The translations under genes were made by a program, and so were the position numbers. DNA of 64,000 nucleotides, taken from assembly GCA_016713735.1 (NCBI GenBank), contig JADJOP010000013.1, positions 124,001-188,000 on the forward strand, given 5' to 3'. The notes under the pieces are model-generated. The model did not search any database and was not told the DNA's origin. It saw only the letters and a list, made by a program, of their open reading frames with translations. The DNA comes from Bryobacterales bacterium. GTDB taxonomy: Bacteria; Acidobacteriota; Terriglobia; Bryobacterales; Bryobacteraceae. Below, one piece after another: positions 49,642 through 60,340 of the stretch (positions are counted from its first letter, which is position 1; every line of letters begins with the position of its first letter).

Positions 49642-51534
49642 TCATTCCCTTGAATGGTTCGAGTAAGGAAAAAAATTGCACCTCGGATAGCCGAACCATA
49701 TTGGAGCCAGGCCGAATCCGGAACCCTGATGAGGTGGTTGCAAGGTGGAGAGCTCGGCGTGTTCGGGTGCAAGTGCAACCGTCTGCATGCCTACAATCCA
49801 GACTGGTCGAAGTTGATGGGATGGCCGGAGGCGATTCTCTGGCCAGAATATTTTGGCAATGGCGAAGAGCTCATCGCTGATTTTCTTGGATAGCCAGCAG
49901 AGGCACAGCTCGCGGTTCTCCACGACAACTGTGAGCGCGTAACGGAATCCCATGGCCGGATCACACTTCAATGTGGCCATGACTGGAGACGCGGCATCCC
50001 AGGAACGCATCCACGCCTGACTCTCGGTGACATCTTGACTCACCGATTCCGATCTCATTGCCGTCAGAAAGTCGGTGTCCGAGTCTCTTCCGAACTCGAC
50101 TCTCGTTCCAAAGCCCTTCCATGCTCGTTGACAGACCCGATCCTGAGTGTCCAGGTGCAAGACTCTCCCGGCGGGCTCGCTGTCAACCGATACAGTAAGG
50201 GTGGTCTTCGGCCTCGTTGCCCCGACATACAGAACGCGCGCTTCCTCCAGCATTACCTCGGTTGGCGCCACAGGAGGAGCCTTGGGGAGAAAGAGATGAA
50301 CATGTTCCGCCTCCCGACCTTTCGAACCATGAATTGTGCCAAATATCGGTCCCTCCAATCCAAACTCAGGTAAACACAGTTCGATGGGAGGACGGATCTC
50401 CCGAGTAACGTCCGCAATTTCTTGAGGTCGATCGAGTTCAAACCAGTGCCCTGGCACTTCGAAAGAGGAGACTCCAGGCATCCTCTGGCCCCAAACCGCT
50501 GCGAAGTCGCGGAGGTACGGAGGCCCATCGGCAAAAAAACTCGTCGCGTTCCAGACGATGCCCCTGGTTGTCCATCAGAGCAGCACCGATCCATGGAGAG
50601 ACACAGGCCGGCAAACCAGACATTCGCAGCCGATGTTGAACGCCGTTGTTGGCGGCAACGGTCGATCGCGCCAAGGCGCTGGCTCTCGTCCGGAATAAGG
50701 ACAAATCCGCTTTCGTCACCTCTGCGGCGGAATCCTGGTCAGATCGGACCGAGGCGAGTGATCGAATCATGGAGTGGACCTGCGCGTATCGGTCCCCAGC
50801 CAAAAACCCTCCTCTCTGAGCAGGAATGGGCGCGCAGCCTCCCACAACAAGCAGAGGCGCTGTTCCTGGGTCCTATGAACCCGGACAATGCTCCGCGGCT
50901 CGAACTTCATCCAAGGCGCTGGCTCCGTTGAACTCGCCTCTGACGGGCGGTCTTCTCCTGAATTGCGCAAAGTGAAACCGTAAATTGCTTGGGCGGAATC
51001 AGAGAAAACCGTCACTCCGCACACGTCATTCAGCACAGCGATCAGAGAACGGATCAATTGCAGGCGCACGCCGGTGAGATCTTGCGCTTCGTCGACGATC
51101 ACATGACGGTAATCCCGGAGGTATTGCAGAAGGTCGGGGTGTCCTTCCTTTAGCATGCCGATTGCGGATTCGATCGTGACGTCAAAGCCAGCAAAGGGTT
51201 CAGTGATTTCGTCCTTCAGAAAGCCCGTCCAGAAACGCCAGGAAAAGGAATCGACAGTAGAGATGCGGATGCTTGCTGCATCTCTGGCGTTGTCCAGGTA
51301 TTGGGAGATCCGGTCCCGCATTTCCCGGACTGCTGTTCTCGTGAAACTGATGAGGAGGATATTGGTGGGCTCTATACCCTGGTGTCGAATCAGGTGAGCT
51401 ACTCGAGCACAAGCGACCGCAGTCTTGCCGGCGCCCGGCCCAGCCTCTACGTTCAACCGAACACTGGCCGGCGCGTTGATGACCTGCTGTTGCTCGGAAT
51501 CCCAGCTGAGATCGGCGACGCCATCCTTCGGCAT
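49642..51534 (-). pseudogene. UvrD-like SF1 helicase heading the drm gene run, two homopolymer frameshifts
   Basis: About 630 residues from the ATG at 51534. The Q motif (LSWDSEQQQVIN), Walker A (VEAGPGAGKTAVACARV) and motif II (HVIVDEAQDLTG) are in frame one. A missing T in TTTTT near 50807 and an extra T in TTTTTTT near 50530 change frames. Motif V-like HGSKGREAEHVHLFLP and motif VI ARVLYVGATRPKTTLTV lie in the third frame. It is an SF1 helicase of the UvrD_C_2 class. SF1 helicases are not part of the canonical DISARM set. Confidence 0.82.
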
Positions 51535-51642
51535 ATCCCCTCGAACGGCCAGAGTATCACAGGCCAGAATATCCACAGGCCAGAGTATCACAGGACACTT
51601 GTCACCGTGATATTGGATACAATGTCGAGCGCAATGGCCAGG

Positions 51643-53274
51643 ATGATCCCGCCGGAGATTCCTCTTGATATACGTGAGATACGAAGCGCAGTGCGGAAGT
51701 TCGCGTTTACAGGGCACTGCAGACGCAACTGCCTGAGTCGTTTACCGTTTATTACAGCAGACCTTGGCGGAAGCGGCTGCCGAGCGGCAACGTGGTCGAG
51801 GGTGAGGCAGATTTTGTGGTGGCCAGCGCCGACTGGGGCGTCCTTGTTGTTGAGGTGAAAGGCGGATTGGTCGCGCGCGACGGGCCACGCGACCGATGGA
51901 CTTCGACTGACCGCTACGGGGCGACCTACAACATCAGAAATCCGGTGCTCCAGGCGCGTCAGTCTATGCATGTGCTGCTTGACCGGCTGAAGCGCTTTCC
52001 CTGGTTCGCGGAGCGATACATCAATATCGGATACGCAGTTATCCTTCCTGATTGTGGTCAGCCCGCTTTCGAGTTGGGCATTGAAATGCCACTGGAAATG
52101 TTCGCTTGGGCTCAGCATATGGACGGGCTGCGAAAACGTCTACTCCGCATGCTATGGCCAGCCACACAAGAGCAAGGAACCCAATACGAAGCCGTCGGCG
52201 AGGAAGGCCTTAAGATCCTCGACGAATTATTGGCCAAGTCGTTCAGCCTCGAACTACGCTTCGGCGCAGTTCTTGGGCAAGGCAAGCGGCGAATCATAGA
52301 GCTGTCTGCGAACCAGTTCTGGGTCCTGGACGCTTTGGATCGGAATACCAGGGTCGCAGTGAGTGGCGGAGCTGGGACCGGAAAAACCATTCTGGCACTA
52401 GAAAGCCCGCCGGATGGCGAGGAATGGGGCCCGGACTCTTCTAGTGTGCTTCAACAAGGGGCTGGCCGATAAGGTGAATTCTGCCAGAGATCTGCCAAGC
52501 GCCCTCACGGTTCGAACGTTTCACTCGCTTGCTGGCAGTTTTTGCCAGCAGGCTGGGATTACTATTACGGAACACTCCGACTCCCGACGATCAACGTTCT
52601 ACACGGAGGAGCTTCCAAACGCCTTCCTGAACGCTATCGACAGACGACCCGATCTTCGCTTTGACGCGATCATTGTGGACGAGGCTCAGGATTTTGAGGA
52701 AACCTGGTGGGTGCCGATACAGCTACTACTCCGTGACGCGAAGACGAGCGCAGTCTACGTCTTCTACGATGACAACCAAAACATATTTCGGCGGGACTCA
52801 CCATTTCTCAACGACCTACCGTCCCGATTTCAGCTAACACGTAATCTGAGAAACGCGGCCTCGGTCTTCGACACTTTCTCGGCCTACTACAACGGGTCCC
52901 ACTATGAGGCAGGCAACGACCTTCTGGGGGATGTGTCCTTCCACCCAGGCATCAATACACAAGCAGCGTTGACGTCATTCATCGAGCGTCTTGTCACCTT
53001 TGAGCAAATACCAACGTCGGACATCGTTGTTCTCACCTGTACGAGCGTCGAGGGCAGTCTGTTTGGCCTGCAGGCGATATCAGAAACGACGATCTCGGGG
53101 GAGGCGGTCCGGGTAGAGTCGGTCTGGCGATTCAAGGGGCAGGAAGCTCCCGTGGTCGTCCTGACAGATTTGGGAAGTGCGCTTACCAGTCGAGAGATCC
53201 TCTACACAGCGTTAAGTCGCGCCCAAGTACGACTTTGCATTGTTGGGTTCTCAGGGCCCTTGCCGGTTTTCTGA
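51643..53274 (+). pseudogene. NERD-domain SF1 helicase, two frameshifts
   Basis: From the ATG at 51643 (MIPPEIPLDIREI) a frame change near 51685 leads into the NERD nuclease-like domain (SAEVRVYRALQTQLPESF, VVEGEADFVVASADWGVLVV and EVKGG). The helicase has Walker A SGGAGTGKTILALE, then a second frame change at a short A run near 52402. It ends with IIVDEAQDFEETWW, VWRFKGQEAPVVVLTDLG and LYTALSRAQVRLCIVG. About 540 residues. It diverges from the drm run, its start about 110 bases from the SF1 helicase start at 51534. Confidence 0.82.
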
Positions 53275-53335
53275 CGGCCTGAGGCGAGCGGACGAATCTC
53301 ACAGACGCGGCGACACCGGTTTCGCTCCACTCCGG

Positions 53336-53740
53336 CTAGTCGCTATTGTTTCCCTGATTCACATGCAGCCACTCGGTCACTTGGTCTAAGATTTGGTCAA
53401 GAGGGCGCCTTGCCGGCCCACGCAGGGAGCATTCCCAAATAATGAGTGACCGCCAGCCGCTTGCCGCAAGGCTCTCAAGCACTTGAGCGTCCCTCTGCCG
53501 GTTGGAGGCGATTTTAGAAGCCCAGAACTCCCTCCTCGTGGCGGGGAGTTTGAACATAGGACAGTCGTGTCCATGCCAGAAGCAGCCGTGGACAAACACA
53601 ACTGCTCGTAAGCGGGGGAAGGCGAGATCAGGGCGGCCCGGCAGGTCACGACGATGTAGGCGGAAGCGTAGACCGCGGGCATGCAGTCCGCGGCGCACGA
53701 GAAGCTCTGGCGTCGTGTCTTTGCCATGAATGCGACTCAT
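53336..53740 (-). CDS. vsr: Very short patch repair endonuclease Vsr
   Basis: 134 residues, normal length. SRIHGKDTTPELLVRRGLHA is the family N-terminus. The catalytic Asp is in LPGRPDLAFPRL and zinc/DNA residues in FVHGCFWHGHDCPMF. The C-terminal helix (FWASKIASNRQRDAQVLESL) is present. Vsr nicks T:G mismatches created when C5-methylated cytosine deaminates. It pairs naturally with the C5 methyltransferase at 60341-61933. Confidence 0.92.
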   Translation of the reverse strand: MSRIHGKDTTPELLVRRGLHARGLRFRLHRRDLPGRPDLAFPRLRAVVFVHGCFWHGHDCPMFKLPATRREFWASKIASNRQRDAQVLESLAASGWRSLIIWECSLRGPARRPLDQILDQVTEWLHVNQGNNSD

Positions 53741-55410
53741 GTTGGGGGCGCCGTTGCGCTGGTGTTAAGACATCCGTCATTGCAGAGCTCAAACGTGGCC
53801 GCGGTCCCGTTCCGCGGTCATCGGTCGGAAACGGCGAGCCGCAAATGCGATTGCCTCCGAGAGAGTCAATCGCTAAAGCCAGCATAGCCCAACGAGGCGC
53901 GCGTTCCAGAGAGGGGCATTCTGCCAAACCCGCATAATTGAATGGCACCCATTGTCGTTCTCTTGGGCATCGGAGAGTCAAACGCCTGACCGCCTCCGAG
54001 CCCGGGTAGCGCGAGTTTGGGAAGAGTGGTTCAATATGTATGCCCCACACAACTTGCAGGAGGGCGGACACGCTCGGGAACGATTGTCTTCGTTATGCGG
54101 CTCGTTCAATGATCAAGATCGGACAGATTTTTCGGGTTCCCTATACTGGCGTTCTGACGTCCCACGACAACCTTCCGAGTTATCAAGATTTGACTCGGGG
54201 GTGCACGACAAACCTGCGGACCGACAGAAGGGCATGTTCTTTTATCAGCAAGTAAGGGAACCTGGGCAGAACTTTGAGAGGTTACCGGCGTTCATATTCC
54301 AGTCGAACCCTTTCAAAAAGGGCACTCAAGGTACGCCCTGGGTCGACGTTGTCGATCCCGATGCCGGGTACTGTCTCTTCCATGGCGACAATCGCCGAGC
54401 TGGCGCAGCCCCTCTCAGCTCACGTGGCAATGCAAAATTCGTCCAGTTTCAGCACTTCTATGTTGACCCCGCACTGAGAAAATTTGGCAATAATTAACTT
54501 GACGCATCAGACGTTTTACTCCATAATCGATTCATGGCAAGCGAACCGAAGACACTTCAAGAAGCGATCATCTATTTCAACGACCCAGACAACTGCCTTG
54601 CCTACCTTGTGGCGCGGCGCTGGCCTACCGGCGTAGTCTGTCCGACATGCCGCCGCACGGATGTTGCCTTTGTTCCCGCGCGTCGCGTGTGGCAGTGCAA
54701 GACTCGCCACCCTAAGTCGCAATTCTCGATCAAGGTCGGGACGATCTTTGAGGATTCTCCTATTACTCTCGACAAGTGGCTTCTCGCGATGTGGATGCTT
54801 GCGAACTGCAAGAATGGCGTTTCCTCTTACGAGATCCAGCGCGCCACAGGGATTAGCCAGAAGTCGTCTTGGTTCATGCTCCAGCGCATCCGTTTGGCCA
54901 TGCAGGACCGCAACGGCGGGATGCTCTCCGGTGAAGTAGAAGTAGACGAGTCTTTCATCGGCGGCAAGGCCCGCAACATGCATGCGGCGAAGAAGGCCGA
55001 GAAAATGGTCGCCGGATCGAACAAGGGCAAGACTATCGCCTTCGGTATGGTCGAACGTGGCGGCAAGGTCAAGACCGCTGTTGTGGATCGCCGTCGAAAG
55101 AAGGAACTGCAAGCGCAAATTCGTGAGCACGTCGGAGTCGGTTCGGCCATCTTCTCCGATGAACTGCTCTCCTACGAAGGCTTGAGCGGGGACTACAAGC
55201 ACTGCGTCATTAATCACGCGATTGAGTACGTTCGCGACAACGTCCACACAAACACGATGGAGAACTTCTGGTCGCAGGTGAAGCGTCAACTCAAGGGAAC
55301 GTACATCAACGTCGAACCCTATCACCTGTTTCGGTATCTGGACGAGCAGGCTTTCCGCTACAACAACCGCCGGTGCGTGTCAACGACTTTGAGACACCAA
55401 GCCAGAGAGT

Positions 55411-56410
55411 TTAGTGACTTTTTTGTTCTGACTCCGGTGGTTTGTTGATCCAGACCTCGTGTTGGAGTTCGGGTGCCTGAGGCGGTTTGCGGACGAAGCG
55501 TTCGGGGTGAGCCAAGTAGGCTGCGTCGAGGACATTCTGCCGCTGCTGGCGGATCAGCGGGGCTTGGCCGTAGTGGACATGGGCGGGCGTCATCAGGCCG
55601 AGGAGCCGACCATGCCGGTGTTCGTCGTTGTACGGTAGAGAAAAAGCGCAGGCAGAAGGCGCGCGCGTCCTGGATCGAACCAAAGCGATCGGGAAACTCC
55701 GGGCGGTACTTCATGGTGCGGAACTGGCTTTCCGAATACGGGGTTGTCATCGGAGACGTAAGGGCGGCTGTGCGATTTGGTGACGCCGAGGTCGGCCATA
55801 GGAGGGCGACGGGTTTGGAGGTCATCGCCGAGCCGCGGTCGGCGTGAACGGTGATTGGCCGCGGGGAATGTTCTGCTTGGTGCAGGAATCCTCGATGAGG
55901 CGTTTGGCCAGTCCAGCGCTTTCGCACGGGGCCACCATCCAGCCGGTGACGTAGCGGCTGAAGACGTCGAGGATGACGTAAAGGTAGATCAAGTCCACTT
56001 AGCCGGTCCAGTGGTTTGGTGATGTCCCAACTCCAGAGCTGATTCGGCGCGGTGGCCAGGAGTTCGGGCTTCTGGTAGGGCGGATGGGTGAGCTGGTCGC
56101 GGCGTTCGCGCGACTCTCCGCGCTCCTCCAACAGCCGGTACATGGTGCGGATCGAGCAGTGATAGTGGCCTTCATCGACAAGCGTGGCGTAAACAGCGGC
56201 TGGGGAGCGCTCAAAGCGTTCTTCGTGGAGGCTTGCCAGACCGTTTCTTGTTCCGCCGGAGTGAGGGCGCGGACCGGCCGGGGACGTCTCTTGGTTGGCG
56301 CTCCCGTTGCTGCCCGCCCTGCCAGCGATAGTAGGACGCACGCGGAACGCTCAATGCATCGCAAGCGGGCGGATACCGACGGTGATGGCCAACTCCGAGA
56401 TGGCCGGCAT
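55411..56410 (-). pseudogene. IS3 orfB (copy 2), multiple frame changes
   Basis: Starts at the ATG at 56410 and ends at a TAA at 55411, the same ends as the intact copy 1 gene. The core segments (TVHADRGSAMTS, FRTMKYRPEFPDRFG) lie in different frames because of single-base gains and losses, for example a lost G where copy 1 reads GGGACC. Confidence 0.8.
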
Positions 56411-56937
56411 CAGGATTGCTCCTCCGGGTCCCGATCCGGGATCGGACGTCCCAACAGGGCAGCCACTTTTTTTTGAACGTCGATGATGATTTCGGCCTTA
56501 CGCAACTGTTCGGCCAGCCGCTCATTCTGGCGGCGGAGCTTTTGGTTCTCTTCTTCCAAAGGATGGCGCTTGGACTTGGGGCCACGCCTGTGAGGGGTAA
56601 GGGCATCGAGGATGCCGGCGTCCCGCTCGCGCCGCCAGTGACCAGATGGGAGGAGTACAAACCTTCGCGCCGCAGGAGGGCTCCGATGGTGCCGGAGAAA
56701 CGCGCAGCGTCGGCCTCGTTGAGGATGCGCTGCTTGTAGTCGGCCGTGAAGGTGCGGCGCCGGGTTTGGCGACGACCTCGGGGTCTGGGCCTGAGATGGG
56801 CCGCAACACGGCGCCGGCTTTGCCCGCCACTGCGCTACGTTCGCCCTCGCTACGCTCGGCCTCACTCCCGCTCCGTGGCGGGCAAAGCCCCGGGTTGCGG
56901 AGAAATCTTCCTCTTCAGTTCCACGCTGTTGATCCAT
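56410..56937 (-). pseudogene. IS3 orfA (copy 2), frame changes in the first half
   Basis: The ATG at 56937 is followed by one extra A against copy 1 (GATCAACAG against GATCACAG), which changes the frame at once. The second half returns to frame and reads EEENQKLRRQNERLAEQLRK, then EIIIDVQKKVAALLG, ending at the TGA that overlaps the orfB start. Confidence 0.78.
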
Positions 56938-57112
56938 TCTCGCCCTGCTCGGTAATTATCGGGCCAGGAAGTGTCTCACTGATGTTGGCACGGAGGGCGC
57001 CGCGATATGAACGACAGCGAGCGCTTTGACGCGGTCGTCTGTCAGGTGGTCGGCAAGCGTCTCACGTGGGCCGAGTGTATCGGCAAGGTGACGGAGAAAA
57101 ACCGTCGATCAA

Positions 57113-57301
57113 CTAGGACTTCGAAGCGCGGCCCGAAGTCGAAGGCTTGACCTTGGCTTTGGGCTTCGGCCCTGGACGCACAGGTTTTAACGCCGACAGC
57201 CTTCGCTGTTCTTCCACGCGCTCCGCTATCACGGAGTGTGGCACCGCTAGAACACGGTCCACCAGCGCCGTGAAACGCTCGAATTCGGCTGAGTTTTTCA
57301 T
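57113..57301 (-). CDS. 62-residue protein in the IS1595 transposon
   Basis: MKNSAEFERFTALVDRVLAV is followed by SVIAERVEEQRRLSALKPVR and a Lys/Pro-rich tail. The helical head resembles small proteins often found near IS1595 or toxin-antitoxin genes, but I cannot name the family. It overlaps the end of the transposase on the other strand by 38 bases and is followed by the HEPN gene on its 5' side. Confidence 0.5.
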   Translation of the reverse strand: MKNSAEFERFTALVDRVLAVPHSVIAERVEEQRRLSALKPVRPGPKPKAKVKPSTSGRASKS

Positions 57302-57340
57302 ATGTCTCCATGATATGCCCGTTGGACAATCCGCGCACTT

Positions 57341-57953
57341 CTATTGACATGCGGCTACTGCCACCGCATTCAGTCCTTCTTCCCACGCATCGAACGCCGT
57401 AACCCCGCCGGGAACAAACTTTGCCAATTCGAATACGTCCGGATGGAGCCTGTGCGAAAAAAGCCTGCAACTGGTTGCCTGCATCGCCGCGCCCTTTTTC
57501 CTGTGGCAATAGTAGTTGCGGACATATCGAATTTGCTCAGCCGGCGAGTTTGATGCTCCCAACGCGGCTGCCACGACACCGTAGTTTTGGATCGACAATT
57601 TACGGGCCGCGTCAATACATTCGTCCGCGTGCGCCCACTTTGGCCCACACCGTTTGCGCTTTGGATACAGTGACTTTAGAACCGTCGTCACCTTGCCGCG
57701 TGACGTTATTAACGGATGCGATGTTGCCAAGGGTCGCCCACCTAGAGTTGTGGTATTGCCAAATGCAGACACGATAACTATTTCCCTACACAAGCGTGCC
57801 CACGAATCGTGAAGCCTTATTGTTGCCATTTCGCATACCAATTTGCGTGTCTCGACGACGACCAGAGCTAGCTGCGGCAAATTCTCGCTTGATCCAGAAC
57901 GTTTCCATGTTGAATCGTCGCAATACTGAGTGAAATTCCGATTGCGTAGTCAT
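57341..57953 (-). pseudogene. HEPN-like protein (passenger), frame change near 57870
   Basis: The ATG at 57953, with GAGGGGG upstream, lies 9 bases after the DUF262 stop. The first frame reads MTTQSEFHSVLRRFNMETFW; after a change near 57870 the second reads VETRKLVCEMATIRLHDSWA and VIVSAFGNTTTLGG. The segment IRYVRNYYCHRKKGAA contains RxxxxH, the HEPN ribonuclease signature, and resembles the MAE_28990-type HEPN group. About 200 residues. HEPN proteins cut RNA in toxin and defence systems. It forms a pair with DUF262. Confidence 0.62.
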
Positions 57954-57962
57954 GCCGCCCCC

Positions 57963-59019
57963 TCATAGGGAAACAGATCCGAGGGCGCGAGCGTACAGCG
58001 GAAATCGAATCCTCCGGCTTGCTATACGATGCGTACTAGATCGCGACGCTTTCCAGAACTCAACATAAGCCTCTTCGGCTGGCTCCTCATCGTTGGCGAT
58101 CACCGATCCAAGATTTAACAGGTTTTCCCTTACTACGCCCAGATTTTTGCCGACAGCCTTCGGGTGGGAGTGCTCCTTTTGTGTAAGCTGGCCTTGCGGA
58201 ACCCCAACCATGATCGCCGCAAGTGCCGCGAACAACATTAAGAAGTGCGGCGGCTGCATGAGCGGGGTGTCGGCTTGATACGGCGCTAGCGTCTTGTCAA
58301 AATACGATAAAACCGTGTCGAGGTTTTTTACACTCGGATTGCTGTCGCCAAAAGTTTTGTCATAGGTTTTGTACAGGGTTGTTATCTTCGGCTGACCACC
58401 ATCGCTTACCCCGAGAAGCAGGATGCCGAGAGCCTCAGCCGTTAATGAGTCATCCAACATTCGGACGCGCTGCTTTGTCGTCAAAATCTTCTTCAGGAGA
58501 TCGGCCCACCTGCGTGAAGCCTTCCTTACGGACCACTTGAAATCCCCCTGATAGCGGGCGTGACGCTTCTCGGCTGGATTGAGGGTGACGGTGTAATAAT
58601 TTAGGCGAGCAAAGACTTCAAGGACATCATCCTCATTCGCGTTTACCAATTGGTCCACGGCGAGCGGATATGACAGAAACTGTTCTTGCTGCTTCGTGGA
58701 GAGATCAGCGTACCGCTTGCCTGAGAATTCTGCCGCTCGTTTCGACAAGGAACTTATTCTCTGCGAAATCTAGGATGGCGCGGAGGCGCTGCTGCCCATC
58801 AACAATTTCGCGGATTGACTTCTTGGTCTTTACATCTACCTTGGTCCGCAGGTAGACCTTGGGAACGGGAAGTTTCCGAAGAATCGTATCGATTAGGAAC
58901 GTCCTAGCGCCGGGACTCCATACGCTACCGCGTTGAAAGTCCTGGTTGATCTCAAGACGGTGCTCGCGATGCCAGTCCAGAAAATCAGCAACCCTATACT
59001 GCTCTAGAATCGACGACAT
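57963..59019 (-). pseudogene. DUF262 (ParB/GmrS-like) protein (passenger), one frameshift near 58740
   Basis: The start at 59019 has AGGAGG upstream. The N-terminal ParB-like domain shows INQDFQRGSVWSPGARTFLI and REIVDGQQRLRAI; DGQQR is the NTP-binding/nuclease motif of DUF262. After a frame change near 58740, LNYYTVTLNPAEKRHARYQG is the second conserved block. About 350 residues, like stand-alone GmrS-type proteins without the DUF1524 HNH half. DUF262 proteins restrict modified phage DNA in GmrSD and BrxU. It is the first gene of the passenger operon and reads inward from the right inverted repeat. Confidence 0.75.
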
Positions 59020-60031
59020 CAAGTCCTCCTGGGGAAAATGATCGTTTGAATCGCCCACGATCATACGACACCCCCACGTGATGAGTCAACGTAATTATTG
59101 CCAATCTCGTTATTGAAATAGCCCTATTCCGATTGGAGCAGGAGAATGAATGCTTCGATTGGGCCTGGATTGATCACCGACGCAACGGAACGATGGGCGG
59201 GGACACCGTCTTGCGTCGAGCGCCATCCGCATGGAAGAAATGGGTAGATGACGGTGATCTCGCAATCGAAAGCTGCAGGCGTGTCGTTGCCCGTGCGGCG
59301 CTCGTGAGCCTGGAAGAGCAACGAAAGATGGCCGGGAAGAGCGTCAGATACTAGCGGAGACGTATGCGTACTACAGGCGGAAGAAACATGCATTTGAAGG
59401 GCTTGCCGCGTTCATTGCACAGCGTGTCCTTGGACGTCAGTGCCGTCGCGATGGGTAACCAAGCGTTCGGGCGATGGAGGCGTAGACTTTGTATGCCGTA
59501 TGGACGTCGGTGACCCGGCCGACCTGCTGAGCCGGACGTCGGCGGTGGTCCTTGGACAAGCGAAGTGTATTGCCACCAGCGCCGCAATCGGAGGACATGC
59601 TTTGGCGCGCGTCGTTGCCCGACTGCAGCGCGGCTGGATCGGGGTTTTCGTCACGACGGGCGTGTTTTCCCGTGCGGCCCAACTAGAGTTGGCGCAAGAC
59701 CGGTATCTGGTGGTTCTGATCAACGGCGAGTGATTGGCGCGTGTCCTGTTCGAGGTACTGACCCAAGAGCGCATAAGCCTCCGGACCTTGCTTGACCGTG
59801 AGGCAGAGTGGTACGTACGAAACTCCAGTCATCTTGCACCGGGCAGGATTCTCGAAGATTCGTTATGGCTGTCAGCCGCACCCAATGGGCTCGGTGACCG
59901 CAAGGACTCATGACCATATCGGCCCAGGCGGGCGTGCTCATTCGCCTACGCCGAGGCCGTCTGGAGAAGTGAGAAGAGCGTTTCCGGTCTTCACCGTTCT
60001 GGTGTAATGTGGTGAAGATGGGAACGACCAT

Positions 60032-60241
60032 ATGAAGGCAGCCACCAGAGAAAAACGGGTGGAGAATTCCCCACCAGCCGTGCGCACCTCAATCAGTTTT
60101 CCTCGTGAGGCCTATCAGACACTCGAACTCATCGCCAAGGAAAAGAAAGTGTCTATGGCCTGGGTTGTGCGAGAGGCGGTGGACCAGTACATCGACAGCA
60201 AATGGCCACTGCTCGCAAACCGAAATTATGACCGTAGCTGA
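60032..60241 (+). CDS. Ribbon-helix-helix regulator (CopG-like)
   Basis: 69 residues. RTSISFPREAYQTLELIAKE followed by KKVSMAWVVREAVDQYIDSK is a ribbon-helix-helix DNA-binding domain. Its position just before the methyltransferase (100 bases) suggests it controls that operon, as C-proteins do in other restriction systems. This role is inferred. Confidence 0.75.
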   Translation: MKAATREKRVENSPPAVRTSISFPREAYQTLELIAKEKKVSMAWVVREAVDQYIDSKWPLLANRNYDRS

Positions 60242-60340
60242 TGGCAAGGTCCAGGAGCCCTCGCCATCTTTACCAAAGCATGGGCCGTGGGGGTGGCACC
60301 CCTTTCAACGAAGTTTTATGGGCCGCTCCGGATTCTGTAA

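Larger units (their letters stand above)
55371..56997 (-). mobile_element. IS3-family element, copy 2 (1,627 bp)
   Basis: The same element as at 29345-30978, in reverse orientation. It starts CGGTGCGTGTCAACG and ends GTTGGCACGGAGGG. The target duplication is CGC (55368-55370 and 56998-57000). Compared with copy 1 it carries several one- and two-base insertions and deletions and a few substitutions. Confidence 0.88.
54534..57150 (+). pseudogene. IS1595-family transposase interrupted by IS3 copy 2
   Basis: MASEPKTLQEAIIYFNDPDN begins the protein, with a zinc-ribbon (VCPTCRR). The ISXO2-like core is GEVEVDESFIGGKARN, then FSDELLSYEGLSG and HTNTMENFWSQVKRQLKG. At AFRYNNR (55370) IS3 copy 2 interrupts; the frame resumes at 57001 as RDMNDSERFDAVVCQVVGKR and stops at 57150. 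The CGC duplication restores the frame exactly. About 330 residues without the IS3. Confidence 0.9.
54484..59104 (+). mobile_element. IS1595-family transposon with DUF262 and HEPN passenger genes
   Basis: The inverted repeats at 54484-54509 and 59079-59104 match in 23 of 26 positions; each outer end begins TTGGCAATAATTA. The interval holds the transposase, a 62-residue gene, a HEPN-like gene and a DUF262 gene. A later IS3 insertion adds 1,627 bp, so the original length was about 2.99 kb. No 8-bp target duplication is visible. Passenger genes are known in parts of the IS1595 family. Confidence 0.8.
53952..59910 (+). pseudogene. Mrr-like restriction endonuclease gene split by the IS1595 transposon
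   Basis: The 5' part (53952 to about 54483) begins at a TTG and reads RARVARVWEEWFNMY to FVQFQHFYVDPALRK. After the transposon the frame continues at 59106 (NLVIEIALFRLEQENECFDW). A frame change near 59450 leads to the nuclease core: GDGGVDFVCRMDVG (Asp) and AVVLGQAKC (GxxK) make a PD-(D/E)XK site of the Mrr type. A TGA at 59731 interrupts the final segment, ending at about 59910. About 440 residues originally. It lies between vsr and the methyltransferase and would have been the nuclease of that system; it is now dead. Confidence 0.68.

Noticed and set aside
54476..54483. A target duplication for the IS1595 transposon
   Set aside because: The eight bases on the left (GAGAAAAT) do not match those on the right (TCTCGTTA). 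Only the inverted repeats support the boundaries.
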